Assembly (NCBI GenBank): GCA_012270995.1 | Contig: JAAXHG010000151.1 | Coordinates: forward strand, 1 to 64,000 | Length of the DNA stretch: 64,000 nt | Origin: Vicinamibacteraceae bacterium | GTDB taxonomy: Bacteria; Acidobacteriota; Thermoanaerobaculia; Multivoradales; Multivoraceae | Reading direction: 5' to 3' | Shown: in pieces, positions 32,925-40,993 of the stretch | How the letters are laid out: every line of letters begins with the position of its first letter | How positions within the stretch are numbered: position 1 is the stretch's first letter | Position numbers and translations under genes: made by a program | Notes under the pieces: generated by a model | The model's input: the letters and a program-made list of their open reading frames with translations, nothing else | What the model was told of the DNA's origin: nothing | Databases searched by the model: none

Positions 32925-34151
32925 GTGGCGGGAGCATCGCCGGAAGGCCACGGAAGGAACCCGACAAGACCGGGAACGAAGGAGACGCCGCCGTCTCTCG
33001 AGTTGTTCACGGGAGCGGGTGGACTCGCGCTCGGTACGCGGGCGGCGGGCTTCAGGCACGTCGCCCTTCTCGATTGGAACAGCGACGCGTGCAGGACTCT
33101 CCGGGAGAACGTCAGGCATGGCGTCCTGCCCGGTGTCGCGGACTGGAACGTCGTCGAGGGTGACGTGCGCGACTGCGACTACGCGTCCTTCGGCTCGGTC
33201 CAACTGGTGGCGGGCGGCCCGCCATGCCAGCCTTTCAGCATCGGCGGCAAGCACCGAGGCATGGACGACGGAAGGGACATGATTCCCGAGTTCATTCGCG
33301 CCATACGCGAGGTCAAGCCGGCCGCGTTCCTGTTCGAGAACGTCAAGGGGCTGACTCGCGCGGCCTTCAAGAACTACCTCTCGTACATCGAATTGCGTCT
33401 CCGACATCCCGAAGTTCTCTCGCGACGGGGCGACGCCTGGGTGGATCACCTGGCGCGGCTCGAGGAGGTCCACACTCGAGGAAGTCGGGAAGGACTTCAC
33501 TACCGAATCGTGCGTCGGCTGCTCAACGCCGCGGACTACGGCGTGCCGCAGACGCGAGAACGCGTGTTCATCGTCGGCATTCGAGGCGATCTCGACACGG
33601 AATGGCGTTTTCCTGAACCGACTCACTCACGGGAGAGGCTTCACTACGACCAGTGGGTTTCGGGTGAGTACTGGGAAGAGCACGATCTCGATAGACCCGA
33701 GTTGCCGGAGCGACTGGCCGGCGCCGTAAGTCGTCTTCCGACCATGTTCCCGCCGGTCCGGAAGCCCTGGGCAACGCTCCGCGACTCCATATCGGACCTT
33801 CCCGAACCCAGGCCGTGCCGCGATCGGCCGGACGCCCTGTTCCACAGGCTTCAGCCGGGGGCACGCGCGTATCCCGGACACACGGGAAGTCCGCTCGATC
33901 TGCCGGCCAAGACGCTCAAGGCGGGCGTGCATGGAGTGCCCGGTGGGGAGAACATGATCGCGTTCTCCGATGGGGCCGTGCGTTATCTGACCGTGAGGGA
34001 GGCGGCAAGGGTACAGACCTTTCCCGACGCTTGGCGCTTTACGGGAAGCTGGACGGAGACGATGAGACAACTGGGCAACGCCGTGCCCGTGAGACTCGCC
34101 GCCACCCTGGCGGCGAGCATCGCGGCGAGCCTGGTCCCCGAGGATGCCTGA
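32925..34151 (+). CDS. C5-cytosine DNA methyltransferase
   Basis: About 408 aa with all main m5C motifs: I 'LELFTGAGGLALGTRAAG', IV 'VAGGPPCQPFSIGGKHRG' with the catalytic Cys, VI 'AFLFENVKGL', VIII 'YGVPQTRERVFIVG' and X 'MRQLGNAVPVRLAA'. It is followed by an Eco29kI-like nuclease and a Vsr gene, a classical type II cassette; Eco29kI enzymes recognise CCGCGG, so that is the likely target. The frame is open to ATG 32751, but the extra residues have no family similarity, so I give GTG 32925 as the probable start without a strong ribosome site. The stop overlaps the nuclease start by 8 bases. Confidence 0.9.
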   Translation: MAGASPEGHGRNPTRPGTKETPPSLELFTGAGGLALGTRAAGFRHVALLDWNSDACRTLRENVRHGVLPGVADWNVVEGDVRDCDYASFGSVQLVAGGPPCQPFSIGGKHRGMDDGRDMIPEFIRAIREVKPAAFLFENVKGLTRAAFKNYLSYIELRLRHPEVLSRRGDAWVDHLARLEEVHTRGSREGLHYRIVRRLLNAADYGVPQTRERVFIVGIRGDLDTEWRFPEPTHSRERLHYDQWVSGEYWEEHDLDRPELPERLAGAVSRLPTMFPPVRKPWATLRDSISDLPEPRPCRDRPDALFHRLQPGARAYPGHTGSPLDLPAKTLKAGVHGVPGGENMIAFSDGAVRYLTVREAARVQTFPDAWRFTGSWTETMRQLGNAVPVRLAATLAASIAASLVPEDA

Positions 34152-34748
34152 GCCGAAGCCGTACGATCCGCTCGATTACGCCAACCTCACGATCAACCTG
34201 TCCGGGAGCTCATGGGGCGGACGCCCGGGAGCTTGCCCCTTGCGGAGCGGTTTGGCGGTTCCGGCGTCTACGCGCTGTTCTACGACGGGGACTACGAGCC
34301 CTACGCGCCCCTCTGCTCTTCCGACGCAACCCATCCCATCTACGTGGGCAAGGCCGTGCCTCCGGGCGCGAGAAAGGGAGCGGTCGCGCCGGATGAACTC
34401 GCTCCAGCGTTACACGGCCGCATACAGGAACACGCGAACTCCCTCGAGGCCGCCGGCAATCTCAGCGTAGCCGACTTCGCGTGTCGCTACCTGGTCGTTG
34501 TCCCGCTCTGGATCACGATGGCGGAGCGGTTTCTGATCGAGCGCTACCAGCCTTGCTGGAACGTCTGCATCGAAGGGTTCGGTCTCCACGATCCAGGCAA
34601 GGGGAGGCTCGGGGCACTACGCCCCTGGTGGGACACCCTTCATCCTGGGAGGCCGTGGGCAGCCAGGCTTCAGCCACGCGACCAGGCCGAAGCGAGAGCG
34701 CGTCTTCGCGCCTTCACCGCGCCCGGGACTACTCCAGGAACGCCTTGA
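34144..34748 (+). pseudogene. Eco29kI-like GIY-YIG restriction endonuclease, frameshifted
   Basis: The N-terminal frame 'YDPLDYANLTINLS' starts at ATG 34144 and matches the Eco29kI-type start. The rest is in a second frame: 'ERFGGSGVYALFYDG' and 'PIYVGKAVPPGARKG' (the GIY-YIG motif and the basic loop), and 'TMAERFLIERYQPCWN' with the catalytic Glu. Inserting one C at TCCGGG (34201-34206) gives NLS-RELMGRTPG and a single protein of about 201 aa. Either the nuclease is truly inactivated, leaving methyltransferase and Vsr, or the base is a sequencing error. The 3' end overlaps the convergent vsr gene by 20 bases. Confidence 0.82.
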
Positions 34749-35154
34749 CGGTGCTCTCGAGGCGATCAAGGTCCTTGGTCTCGCACTCCCAGATGACGAG
34801 AACCCTCCAGCCCATTTCCCGGAGCGCTGCTTGATTCACCCGATCGCGCCGCGCGTTGCCGTCCAGCTTGTTCCTCCAGAAGTCGCGGCGCTCCGGTGAC
34901 TTCGGCAGGCGGTTCCGCGAGCATCCTTCGTGGCGATGCCAGAAGCACCCATGGACAAAGACGGCCTTGCGGCGTGAAGGGAACACAAGGTCCGGTCGGC
35001 CGGGAAGGTCGTTCGCGTGAAGGCGGTAACGGTACCCCAGGCCGTGGATGAGCCGCCGAACCCGGAGCTCGGGCTTTGTGTCCCTGGATCGGACCCGGCG
35101 CATTCGCTCGCTTCGCTCGCGGGCGGTAAGGGTATCGAGGCTGCTTTGTTCCAC
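34729..35154 (-). CDS. vsr: Very short patch repair endonuclease (Vsr)
   Basis: A 141-aa mismatch nicking enzyme that removes T from T:G pairs created by deamination of m5C. 'SERMRRVRSRDTKPELRVRR' and 'LPGRPDLVFPSRRKAVFVHG' (Asp of the active site) are followed by 'CFWHRHEGC' (zinc and catalytic His residues) and 'WRVLVIWECETKD'. GTG 35154 gives the standard length; the frame is open farther upstream, into what was a TonB-receptor gene on the other strand. It accompanies the C5 methyltransferase and overlaps the nuclease gene tail to tail. Confidence 0.88.
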   Translation of the reverse strand: MEQSSLDTLTARERSERMRRVRSRDTKPELRVRRLIHGLGYRYRLHANDLPGRPDLVFPSRRKAVFVHGCFWHRHEGCSRNRLPKSPERRDFWRNKLDGNARRDRVNQAALREMGWRVLVIWECETKDLDRLESTVKAFLE

Positions 35155-35191
35155 TTGGGGCAGGCCAACTATAGAGAAACGGGGGTTTCCT

Positions 35192-35352
35192 GGCGGCGCT
35201 TCGGCGCAGTACGGCTCGGACGTGATCGCGGGGATCATGAACTTCCTGCTCAAGGAGCGCGGTCCGGCGGTTCGTTCGAGGTACTGATCGGCCTGTACGA
35301 CGCGGTCGACGGCGAGTCCGTCACCGTTGCCGGCAACGCCGGCCTGCCCTAA
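35192..35352 (+). pseudogene. TonB-dependent receptor plug/barrel fragment
   Basis: 'GGASAQYGSDVIAGIMNFLL' (35192 onward) is the highly conserved end of a TonB-receptor plug domain. After a frame change near 35265, 'GGSFEVLIGLYDAVDGESVT' and 'VAGNAGLP' correspond to the first barrel strand, ending at a TAA (35350-35352). The rest of the receptor is absent. The fragment lies beside the restriction cassette and probably marks the gene that the cassette or a deletion destroyed. Confidence 0.75.
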
Positions 35353-35405
35353 CCGGAACACCCGGGATGCGGTCTACAGCGGCGGCGGGTAAGTCCGTTC
35401 CGCGT

Positions 35406-38400
35406 TCAGACCTCTACCCGAGACCGCCGCATAGCCGGCGCGGCCTGGGGGAGGTGCATCCCGGCTTTCCGGCGGCCGCGGATGGCCCGTCGCCGTTCCC
35501 GCCCGCGTTCGACGAGGAGATAGAGCGAGGGCACGAAGATCAGCGTGATCAACGTCGAGGCGAGCAGGCCGCCGACAACCACTCGGGCCAGCGGCGCCTG
35601 GAGTTCGGCGCCTTCGCCGATTCCGAGGGTCAGCGGCAGCAGGCCGAGGGCGGTGGTCAGCGTCGTCATCAGGATCGGTCGCAGGCGGCGGCGCGATCCT
35701 CGGATCAGCGCCTCGTGGAGAGTGCAGCCGACGTCGCGGCGCATGCGGTTCACGTTGTCCACCAGCACGATCGCGTTGTTGACCACGATGCCGACCAGCA
35801 CGACCAGACCGAGGAATGAGTTCATGTTCAGGGTCGTTCCGGTGACCGCCAGGGTCAGCAGCACGCCGAGTAACGAGAACGGCACGGCGGTCATGATGAC
35901 CAGGGGCTGGACCAGGGACTCGAACTGCACCGCCATCACCGTGTAGACGAGGAAGACCGCGAGCAGCACGCCGATCAGGAGCTCCACGAAGACCTGGCGC
36001 TGCTCTTCCAGCTCACCGCCCATGTCGATCGTGAAGCCGTAGGGTGTTTCGATCCGCGCCAGCGCCGCCTCGACATCGCTTGCCGCGTCGCTGAACCGCC
36101 TGCCGTCGATGCCGGCGAGGACCTGCATGTAGCGTTCCTGGTTCTCCCGGTTGATGGACAGGGGCCCCTCGCCCGGATTGATGCTGGCGATCGAACCCAG
36201 GGGCACGATGTCGCCGCGCGGAGTGACGATGGGGAGCTGCGGCAACTGTTCGATGCGCAGGCGGTCCTCGGGCTGGAGCTGGACCCGGATGTCGAACTCG
36301 TCGCCCTGGTCGCGGAACTTGGTCGCCACCCGTCCGAGGACGTAGTGCTCGACGGCGTCGGCGACCTGGCTGCCGTTGAGGCCGAGTTCGGCGAGGCGGG
36401 CCCGATCGACCCGCAGGGTTCGTTCGAGCTGGCCGGACTCGCGGTCGAGCCGGGGATGGACGACCCCGGGAATCGCCGCCATCGCGTCGATCACGCGTTG
36501 GGCGAGCTCATCGCCCTCGTCCAGGTCGTGGCCGCGGATCTCGACGACCAGGCGGGCGTCCTGTCCGCCGCGCATCATGCGCATCATCATGTTGTTGGAC
36601 GAGGCGTAGAGCTGGATCTGAGCCGCCGGGACGTCGGCGACGGCATGGCGGATCGACGCGAGGATCTCCTCCTGGCCGCGACTCCGATCGGTCAGCGGGG
36701 TGAGCAGGATCTCCATCGTGCCCTGGTTGGACTGGGCGGGCCGCCACCAGCTCTCGGGACCGGCGGTCGTGATCAGGCTGTCGAGTTCGTCGGGTCTGAG
36801 CGCGCCGCGGACCCGGGTCTCGATCTCTTCCATCGTGCCTGTGGTCTCGTCAAGCGGAGCGCCCACCGGCATCTCGACCTGCATGTTGAGCCGGCCCTCG
36901 TCGCTCTCGGGCATCAGCTCGAGACCGATGATGGGCACCAGCGCAAAGGAACCGAGCAGGAGGACGACGGCCGTGGCCATTACCAGGCCGGGTCTGCCGA
37001 GGGCCCACTCGATCATTCGGCCGTAGGCCATGTCGACCGGCCCGAGCTCGGCGACGCGATCGTCCGTCACCTGGCGGCTCTTCGGGACCTCCCGCAGCCA
37101 GCGGGCGGCGGCGGCCGGGATCAGCGTGAGGGCGACGAACAGCGCGCAGAGCAGGGCGAAACTGACCGTGATCGCCAACTGGTTGAAGAAGATGCCGGCG
37201 AATCCGGAGATGAAGACCACCGGCAGGAAGACGGCCACCGTGGTCAGCGTGCCGGCGGCGATCGCCATCGCCACCTCGTTGCTTCCGGCGACCGCCGCGG
37301 CGGTGGGGCGTCCGCCCTCGTGGAGCCGGCGGTAGATGCTCTCGAGCACCACGATCGACCCGTCGACCAGCATGCCGACGCCGAGCGCGATGCCGGCGAG
37401 GGAGATCACGTTCAGCGTGAAACCGTTGAAGTACATCAGGGCGACCGTCGCCAGCACCGAAATCGGAATCGCGGCGCCGACGATCAGGGTGGCTCGCATG
37501 TCGCGGAGGAAGAACATCAGCACGAGCACCGCCAGCACGGCGCCGAACAGAGCTCCCAACTGGACGTTGTTCACGGCCTGCCGGATGAAGGCGGCGCCGT
37601 CCATGAGGATCGTGATCTCGGCGCGGCCGGCGTAGTCTCGGTTGATCGCGTCGATCTCGCGTTTCAATCGATCCACGACCTCGACCGTGTTCGAGCCGGA
37701 CTGTTTCATCACGAACATCCGCATGCCTTCGGTGCCGTTGATCCACAGCTCGTTCGTCATTTCGCGGATGCCGTCGTCGACCCGTCCGACGTCCCGGACC
37801 AAGATCGGCCGGCCGTCGCGGATGGCGACGATCGTGTTCTCGACGTCCACCTTGCGCTCGAACTCGCCGATCGCGCGGATCAGGACCTCCCGCCCGGTCT
37901 CGAGCATGTCGCCGGCCGAGACGTTCCGGTTCTCGCGGGACAGGGCGTTGGTGACCTCGCTCGGCGTGATCCCGAGCGCGGCCATCCGGTCGGCGGCGAG
38001 CTGGACCTGGATCTCCCGCACGCGGCCGCCCTGGATGTCCACCGACGCGACGCCGGGCAGGCGTTCCAGCCGCCGGCTGATCGTCTGTTCGGCCATGTGG
38101 CGGACCTGGCGCGCGTCGCCCGTGCCCGACAGGCCCAGGAAGACGACCGGCATGTCGGAGAGGTTGAACTTGAACAGCGTTGGTTCGGACGCGTCTTCGG
38201 GCAGCATGCCGCGCACGAAGTCGAGCTGCTCGCGGATGTCGTTCACGACTTCGTTCAGGTCGACGCCCCAGTCGAACTGGGCCTGGATGCTGCTCATGCC
38301 CTCCGCGGACATGGAATTCAACCGGTCGAGGCCGGTGACGGTGGAGAGCGCCTGCTCGACCGGCCTGGTGATCAGGCTCTCCATCTCCTCCGGCGCCACG

Positions 38401-38558
38401 CCCTCGTAGGTCGTGGTGATCGAGATCCGGGGCATGTCGACCTCGGGCATCAGGTCGACGGCGAGCTGGCGCATGGCGACGAGGCCGAGCACGACGACGC
38501 AGACGTAGAGCATGGTCACGCCCACCGGACGGTTGGCGGAGAGGCGGGGGAGGTTCAT
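35406..38558 (-). CDS. RND efflux transporter permease (HAE1/AcrB-like)
   Basis: A 1050-aa inner-membrane pump. ATG 38558 gives the conserved N-terminus 'MNLPRLSANRPVGVTMLYV'. The sequence shows two halves, each with one TM helix, a large periplasmic loop and five to six further helices. 'GVGMLVDGSIVVLESIYRR' is the TM4 motif with the proton-relay Asp, and 'VVLVGIVVNNAIVLVDNVNR' is the TM10 counterpart. It overlaps the adaptor gene by 4 bases (ATGA). With the adaptor and an outer-membrane channel it exports drugs or lipids. No outer-membrane factor gene is nearby, so a TolC-like channel must be elsewhere. Confidence 0.92.
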   Translation of the reverse strand: MNLPRLSANRPVGVTMLYVCVVVLGLVAMRQLAVDLMPEVDMPRISITTTYEGVAPEEMESLITRPVEQALSTVTGLDRLNSMSAEGMSSIQAQFDWGVDLNEVVNDIREQLDFVRGMLPEDASEPTLFKFNLSDMPVVFLGLSGTGDARQVRHMAEQTISRRLERLPGVASVDIQGGRVREIQVQLAADRMAALGITPSEVTNALSRENRNVSAGDMLETGREVLIRAIGEFERKVDVENTIVAIRDGRPILVRDVGRVDDGIREMTNELWINGTEGMRMFVMKQSGSNTVEVVDRLKREIDAINRDYAGRAEITILMDGAAFIRQAVNNVQLGALFGAVLAVLVLMFFLRDMRATLIVGAAIPISVLATVALMYFNGFTLNVISLAGIALGVGMLVDGSIVVLESIYRRLHEGGRPTAAAVAGSNEVAMAIAAGTLTTVAVFLPVVFISGFAGIFFNQLAITVSFALLCALFVALTLIPAAAARWLREVPKSRQVTDDRVAELGPVDMAYGRMIEWALGRPGLVMATAVVLLLGSFALVPIIGLELMPESDEGRLNMQVEMPVGAPLDETTGTMEEIETRVRGALRPDELDSLITTAGPESWWRPAQSNQGTMEILLTPLTDRSRGQEEILASIRHAVADVPAAQIQLYASSNNMMMRMMRGGQDARLVVEIRGHDLDEGDELAQRVIDAMAAIPGVVHPRLDRESGQLERTLRVDRARLAELGLNGSQVADAVEHYVLGRVATKFRDQGDEFDIRVQLQPEDRLRIEQLPQLPIVTPRGDIVPLGSIASINPGEGPLSINRENQERYMQVLAGIDGRRFSDAASDVEAALARIETPYGFTIDMGGELEEQRQVFVELLIGVLLAVFLVYTVMAVQFESLVQPLVIMTAVPFSLLGVLLTLAVTGTTLNMNSFLGLVVLVGIVVNNAIVLVDNVNRMRRDVGCTLHEALIRGSRRRLRPILMTTLTTALGLLPLTLGIGEGAELQAPLARVVVGGLLASTLITLIFVPSLYLLVERGRERRRAIRGRRKAGMHLPQAAPAMRRSRVEV

Positions 38559-39841
38559 CCTCGGCCTCGGAATCCGGCGGCGCCGGTGGGGGAGGGCTGT
38601 GCTTCCGATGGTTGGGGCTCGTTCTGGACCACCCGGACGGGCGCGCCGTGGCCCAACTGGTTGTGGCCCATCGTCAGGACGAGTTCGCCGGCCTCGATCG
38701 GTCCGGCGATCGCGCTGTACTCTCCGGAGCGGCCCGCGACGGTGACCGCGCGCCACTGGGCGAGGCCGTCGACCGGCACCATGACGCCGGTGGAACGCGC
38801 GCCGTCCATCGCCACCCGTTCCAGCAGGGCGGTGCCCGGCACGATCAGGGCATTGTCCAGGTCGCGCAGGCTGACGGAGACGTCGGCGTACATTCCCGGC
38901 AGGAGCAGGTCGTCCGTCTCGGACAGCTCGCCCTCGACGAGGACGGTGCGGTCGTTGCGGCGCACCTCGCCGGCGAGCCGGCGCACGATGCCGGAGAATG
39001 TCCGTTCGCCCGTGGCCTCGGTGGCCACGTCGAAGGCGGCGCCGGTCTGGACCGCGGCAAGATCGCGTTCCGGCACCCGGAACTGGACCAGGAGCGGCGC
39101 TTCCTCGACCAGTCGGAGAATCGGCGTGCCCGGCTGGACCAGGGCGCCGCGGTCCAGGTAGCGGTCCGAGACGACCGCGTCGAAGGGCGCCCGCACGCGG
39201 GTATTGGCGAACTGCTCGGCGAGCAGCGCCTCGCGGGCGGCGGACTGCTGAACCTGGGCCTCCCCGGCGGCCAGGTTCGCCTTGGTCGTCGCGTATTGGG
39301 AGGTGACCTGCTGCTGCTCCTGCTCGGAAAGGAGACCCTGGTCGTAGAGCTCCATCGCCCGCTCATAGTCGGCTTCGACGCCGACGAGCTCGGCCGCGGC
39401 GCGATCGCGGTTCGCCTCGGCGACGCCGAGCTGGCCGCGTGCCTCCTGGAGCTGGTTCCTCACTTCGACGTCGTCGATCACGGCGATCACCGTGCCGGCT
39501 GCGACCCGCTGGCCGATTCGTGCCGGCACGTCGATCAGGAGCCCTGAAACCTGCGGCGAGATGTCGGAGACCTCGCCCACGAGTTCGCCCGAGTAGGCGG
39601 TGCGCACGGAGAGGTGCCCTCGGCGGGCCGCCTCCGCGCGCACCGGCACGGCCTGGGCCATCACGGCGTCGGCGCCCACCGCTGCGGCTCCGGCCTGCTG
39701 CGAACGGCCGAGGGCGATGACGGCGGCCGCCGCCAGGACCACGACTGCGGCCACAATGCCGGCGATCTGTGGGCCGCTGATCCGACGACGCTGTCTGCCG
39801 GCCGGTTGGGAGGCGGCTCGTCCGGTTTGAAGTATGGCCAT
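38555..39841 (-). CDS. RND periplasmic adaptor (membrane fusion protein)
   Basis: A 428-aa periplasmic adaptor with an N-terminal membrane anchor (residues about 27-45) after a basic start. The lipoyl half 'SGELVGEVSDISPQVSGLLI' and 'AAGTVIAVIDDVEVRNQ' are followed by a long alpha-hairpin rich in Glu/Gln/Ala (about 115-205), the second lipoyl half ('VRAPFDAVVSDRYLDRGALV') and the beta-barrel and membrane-proximal domains. It is transcribed with the permease and probably with the GbsR-like regulator upstream, 44 bases away. Confidence 0.9.
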   Translation of the reverse strand: MAILQTGRAASQPAGRQRRRISGPQIAGIVAAVVVLAAAAVIALGRSQQAGAAAVGADAVMAQAVPVRAEAARRGHLSVRTAYSGELVGEVSDISPQVSGLLIDVPARIGQRVAAGTVIAVIDDVEVRNQLQEARGQLGVAEANRDRAAAELVGVEADYERAMELYDQGLLSEQEQQQVTSQYATTKANLAAGEAQVQQSAAREALLAEQFANTRVRAPFDAVVSDRYLDRGALVQPGTPILRLVEEAPLLVQFRVPERDLAAVQTGAAFDVATEATGERTFSGIVRRLAGEVRRNDRTVLVEGELSETDDLLLPGMYADVSVSLRDLDNALIVPGTALLERVAMDGARSTGVMVPVDGLAQWRAVTVAGRSGEYSAIAGPIEAGELVLTMGHNQLGHGAPVRVVQNEPQPSEAQPSPTGAAGFRGRG

Positions 39842-39885
39842 CGTCTTGTCGTTCTTTCTGTTGCTGGTCCTGTTGGACGGTTCGT

Positions 39886-40431
39886 CTACGCGGTGCCGGG
39901 CCGGGAGTTGCCGTCGCGGCTCTCCATGGCGTTGAGGACGGTGCGGAGGCTGTCGGCGAGGATGCCGTAGAAGCGGATGAACCCGTCCAGACGGTCAGCG
40001 ACGACGCCGGTGCCGTCCGCGCTCGGACGTAGGGCCTGCTTCATCTCCTCGGCCATGGCCTGCCGGTCACGGAATCGGTCGACGACCCGTTGCAGGAGGC
40101 CGGGCTGCTCGTTGATCTGGAAGTAGTCGCGTCGGTCGCCCGGGCGCGTGACCCGTTCGATCACGCTCATGTTCTCCAGCAGGCGGGTGTTCGTGCTGAT
40201 GCTGCCTCGACTGACGCGAAGCCGCTCGGCCAGGTGGTCGAAACGAAGAGGTTGCGGCGACAGGATGAGCAGCCCCACGAGGCGGCCCGCGATCCTGGGC
40301 AGGCGGTCCTCTTCGAGTGCCAGCCCCATGCCCTCGATGAAGCGTTCCTCGGCGGCGTGAAGCGCGAAGTCGGCCGCCGCGGCGGGCTCGGCGGATCGGT
40401 CCGGGGCGGGAACAGGTTCGGAGACGGTCAT
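39886..40431 (-). CDS. GbsR/MarR-type transcriptional regulator of the RND operon
   Basis: A 181-aa regulator with a winged helix: 'RIAGRLVGLLILSPQPLRFD', 'LAERLRVSRGSISTNTRLLE' (the recognition helix) and 'RVTRPGDRRDYFQI' (the wing). A helical C-terminus follows for dimerisation. It is the first gene of the efflux operon, and a palindrome (GATGTTGGAACATC) overlaps the -10 of the operon promoter directly upstream, which suggests autorepression released by a pump substrate. Confidence 0.85.
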   Translation of the reverse strand: MTVSEPVPAPDRSAEPAAAADFALHAAEERFIEGMGLALEEDRLPRIAGRLVGLLILSPQPLRFDHLAERLRVSRGSISTNTRLLENMSVIERVTRPGDRRDYFQINEQPGLLQRVVDRFRDRQAMAEEMKQALRPSADGTGVVADRLDGFIRFYGILADSLRTVLNAMESRDGNSRPGTA

Positions 40432-40439
40432 GGGTCAGA

Positions 40440-40469
40440 GATGTTGGAACATCCGGTTTGTTTTGTCAA
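40440..40469 (-). promoter_or_regulatory. Promoter and operator of the efflux operon
   Basis: On the minus strand TTGACA (40464-40469) is followed after 17 bases by CAACAT (40441-40446), with the regulator ATG 9 bases after that. The perfect 6+6 palindrome GATGTT-GG-AACATC (40440-40453) covers the -10, the position expected for a repressor site. A consensus -35, correct spacing and the operator together make it a strong candidate. Confidence 0.6.
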
Positions 40470-40552
40470 GACTGAACAAGATGAACGACTGGTGCCTGCG
40501 GCTTGCAGGCTTCCCGGTTGCGTTCTGCGGCGCGAGGCCCTAGTTTCGAGCG

Positions 40553-40942
40553 GTGCCGAAGTCAGGCGGCAGGCAGCGCCCACTCCTGGTGCCCCTCGCG
40601 GTGGGCCTTGCCATGCTGGTCTTCGCGCTGCTGCAGTTCAACGACCCGGATCCGCTGATCTGGGTGGGCTACTACCTGGCGGTCGCCGGCGCCTGCGCGG
40701 TCGCCGCGTTCCGGCCGCTGCCCCGGGTCGTGTTTCTGGCACTGGCAGCCGTGACGCTGGCGGGGGCCGTGCTGACCCTTCCCGGCTTCGCTGACTGGGT
40801 TCTGCACCGGCCGACCAGCGATCTCTGGGCACCAATGTCGGCCGACCGCCTGTACATCGAGCACAGCCGGGAACTACTGGGTCTCCTGATCGGCGGCGCC
40901 TGCCTGGTGACGGCGCACCGGCTCTCGCGGCGTGGTCGCTAG
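40553..40942 (+). CDS. TMEM220-like small membrane protein
   Basis: A 129-aa protein starting at GTG with four predicted helices. 'VFALLQFNDPDPLIWVGYYL' is the hallmark of the TMEM220 family (Q-x-N-D-P-D). 'LYIEHSRELLGLLIGGA' is near the end. The family is widely distributed in bacteria and eukaryotes, and its function is unknown. It is divergent from the efflux operon. Confidence 0.8.
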   Translation: MPKSGGRQRPLLVPLAVGLAMLVFALLQFNDPDPLIWVGYYLAVAGACAVAAFRPLPRVVFLALAAVTLAGAVLTLPGFADWVLHRPTSDLWAPMSADRLYIEHSRELLGLLIGGACLVTAHRLSRRGR

Positions 40943-40993
40943 TGGTCGCCGCTTCGCGGCGGCGTTGTTGTCCGCGGGCCAGAAGGCCCGAGG

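Noticed and set aside
36345..39161. 938-codon open frame on the plus strand
   Set aside because: Antisense to the RND permease and adaptor. Its His/Asp/Glu-rich composition is a mirror of GC-rich codons, not a protein family.
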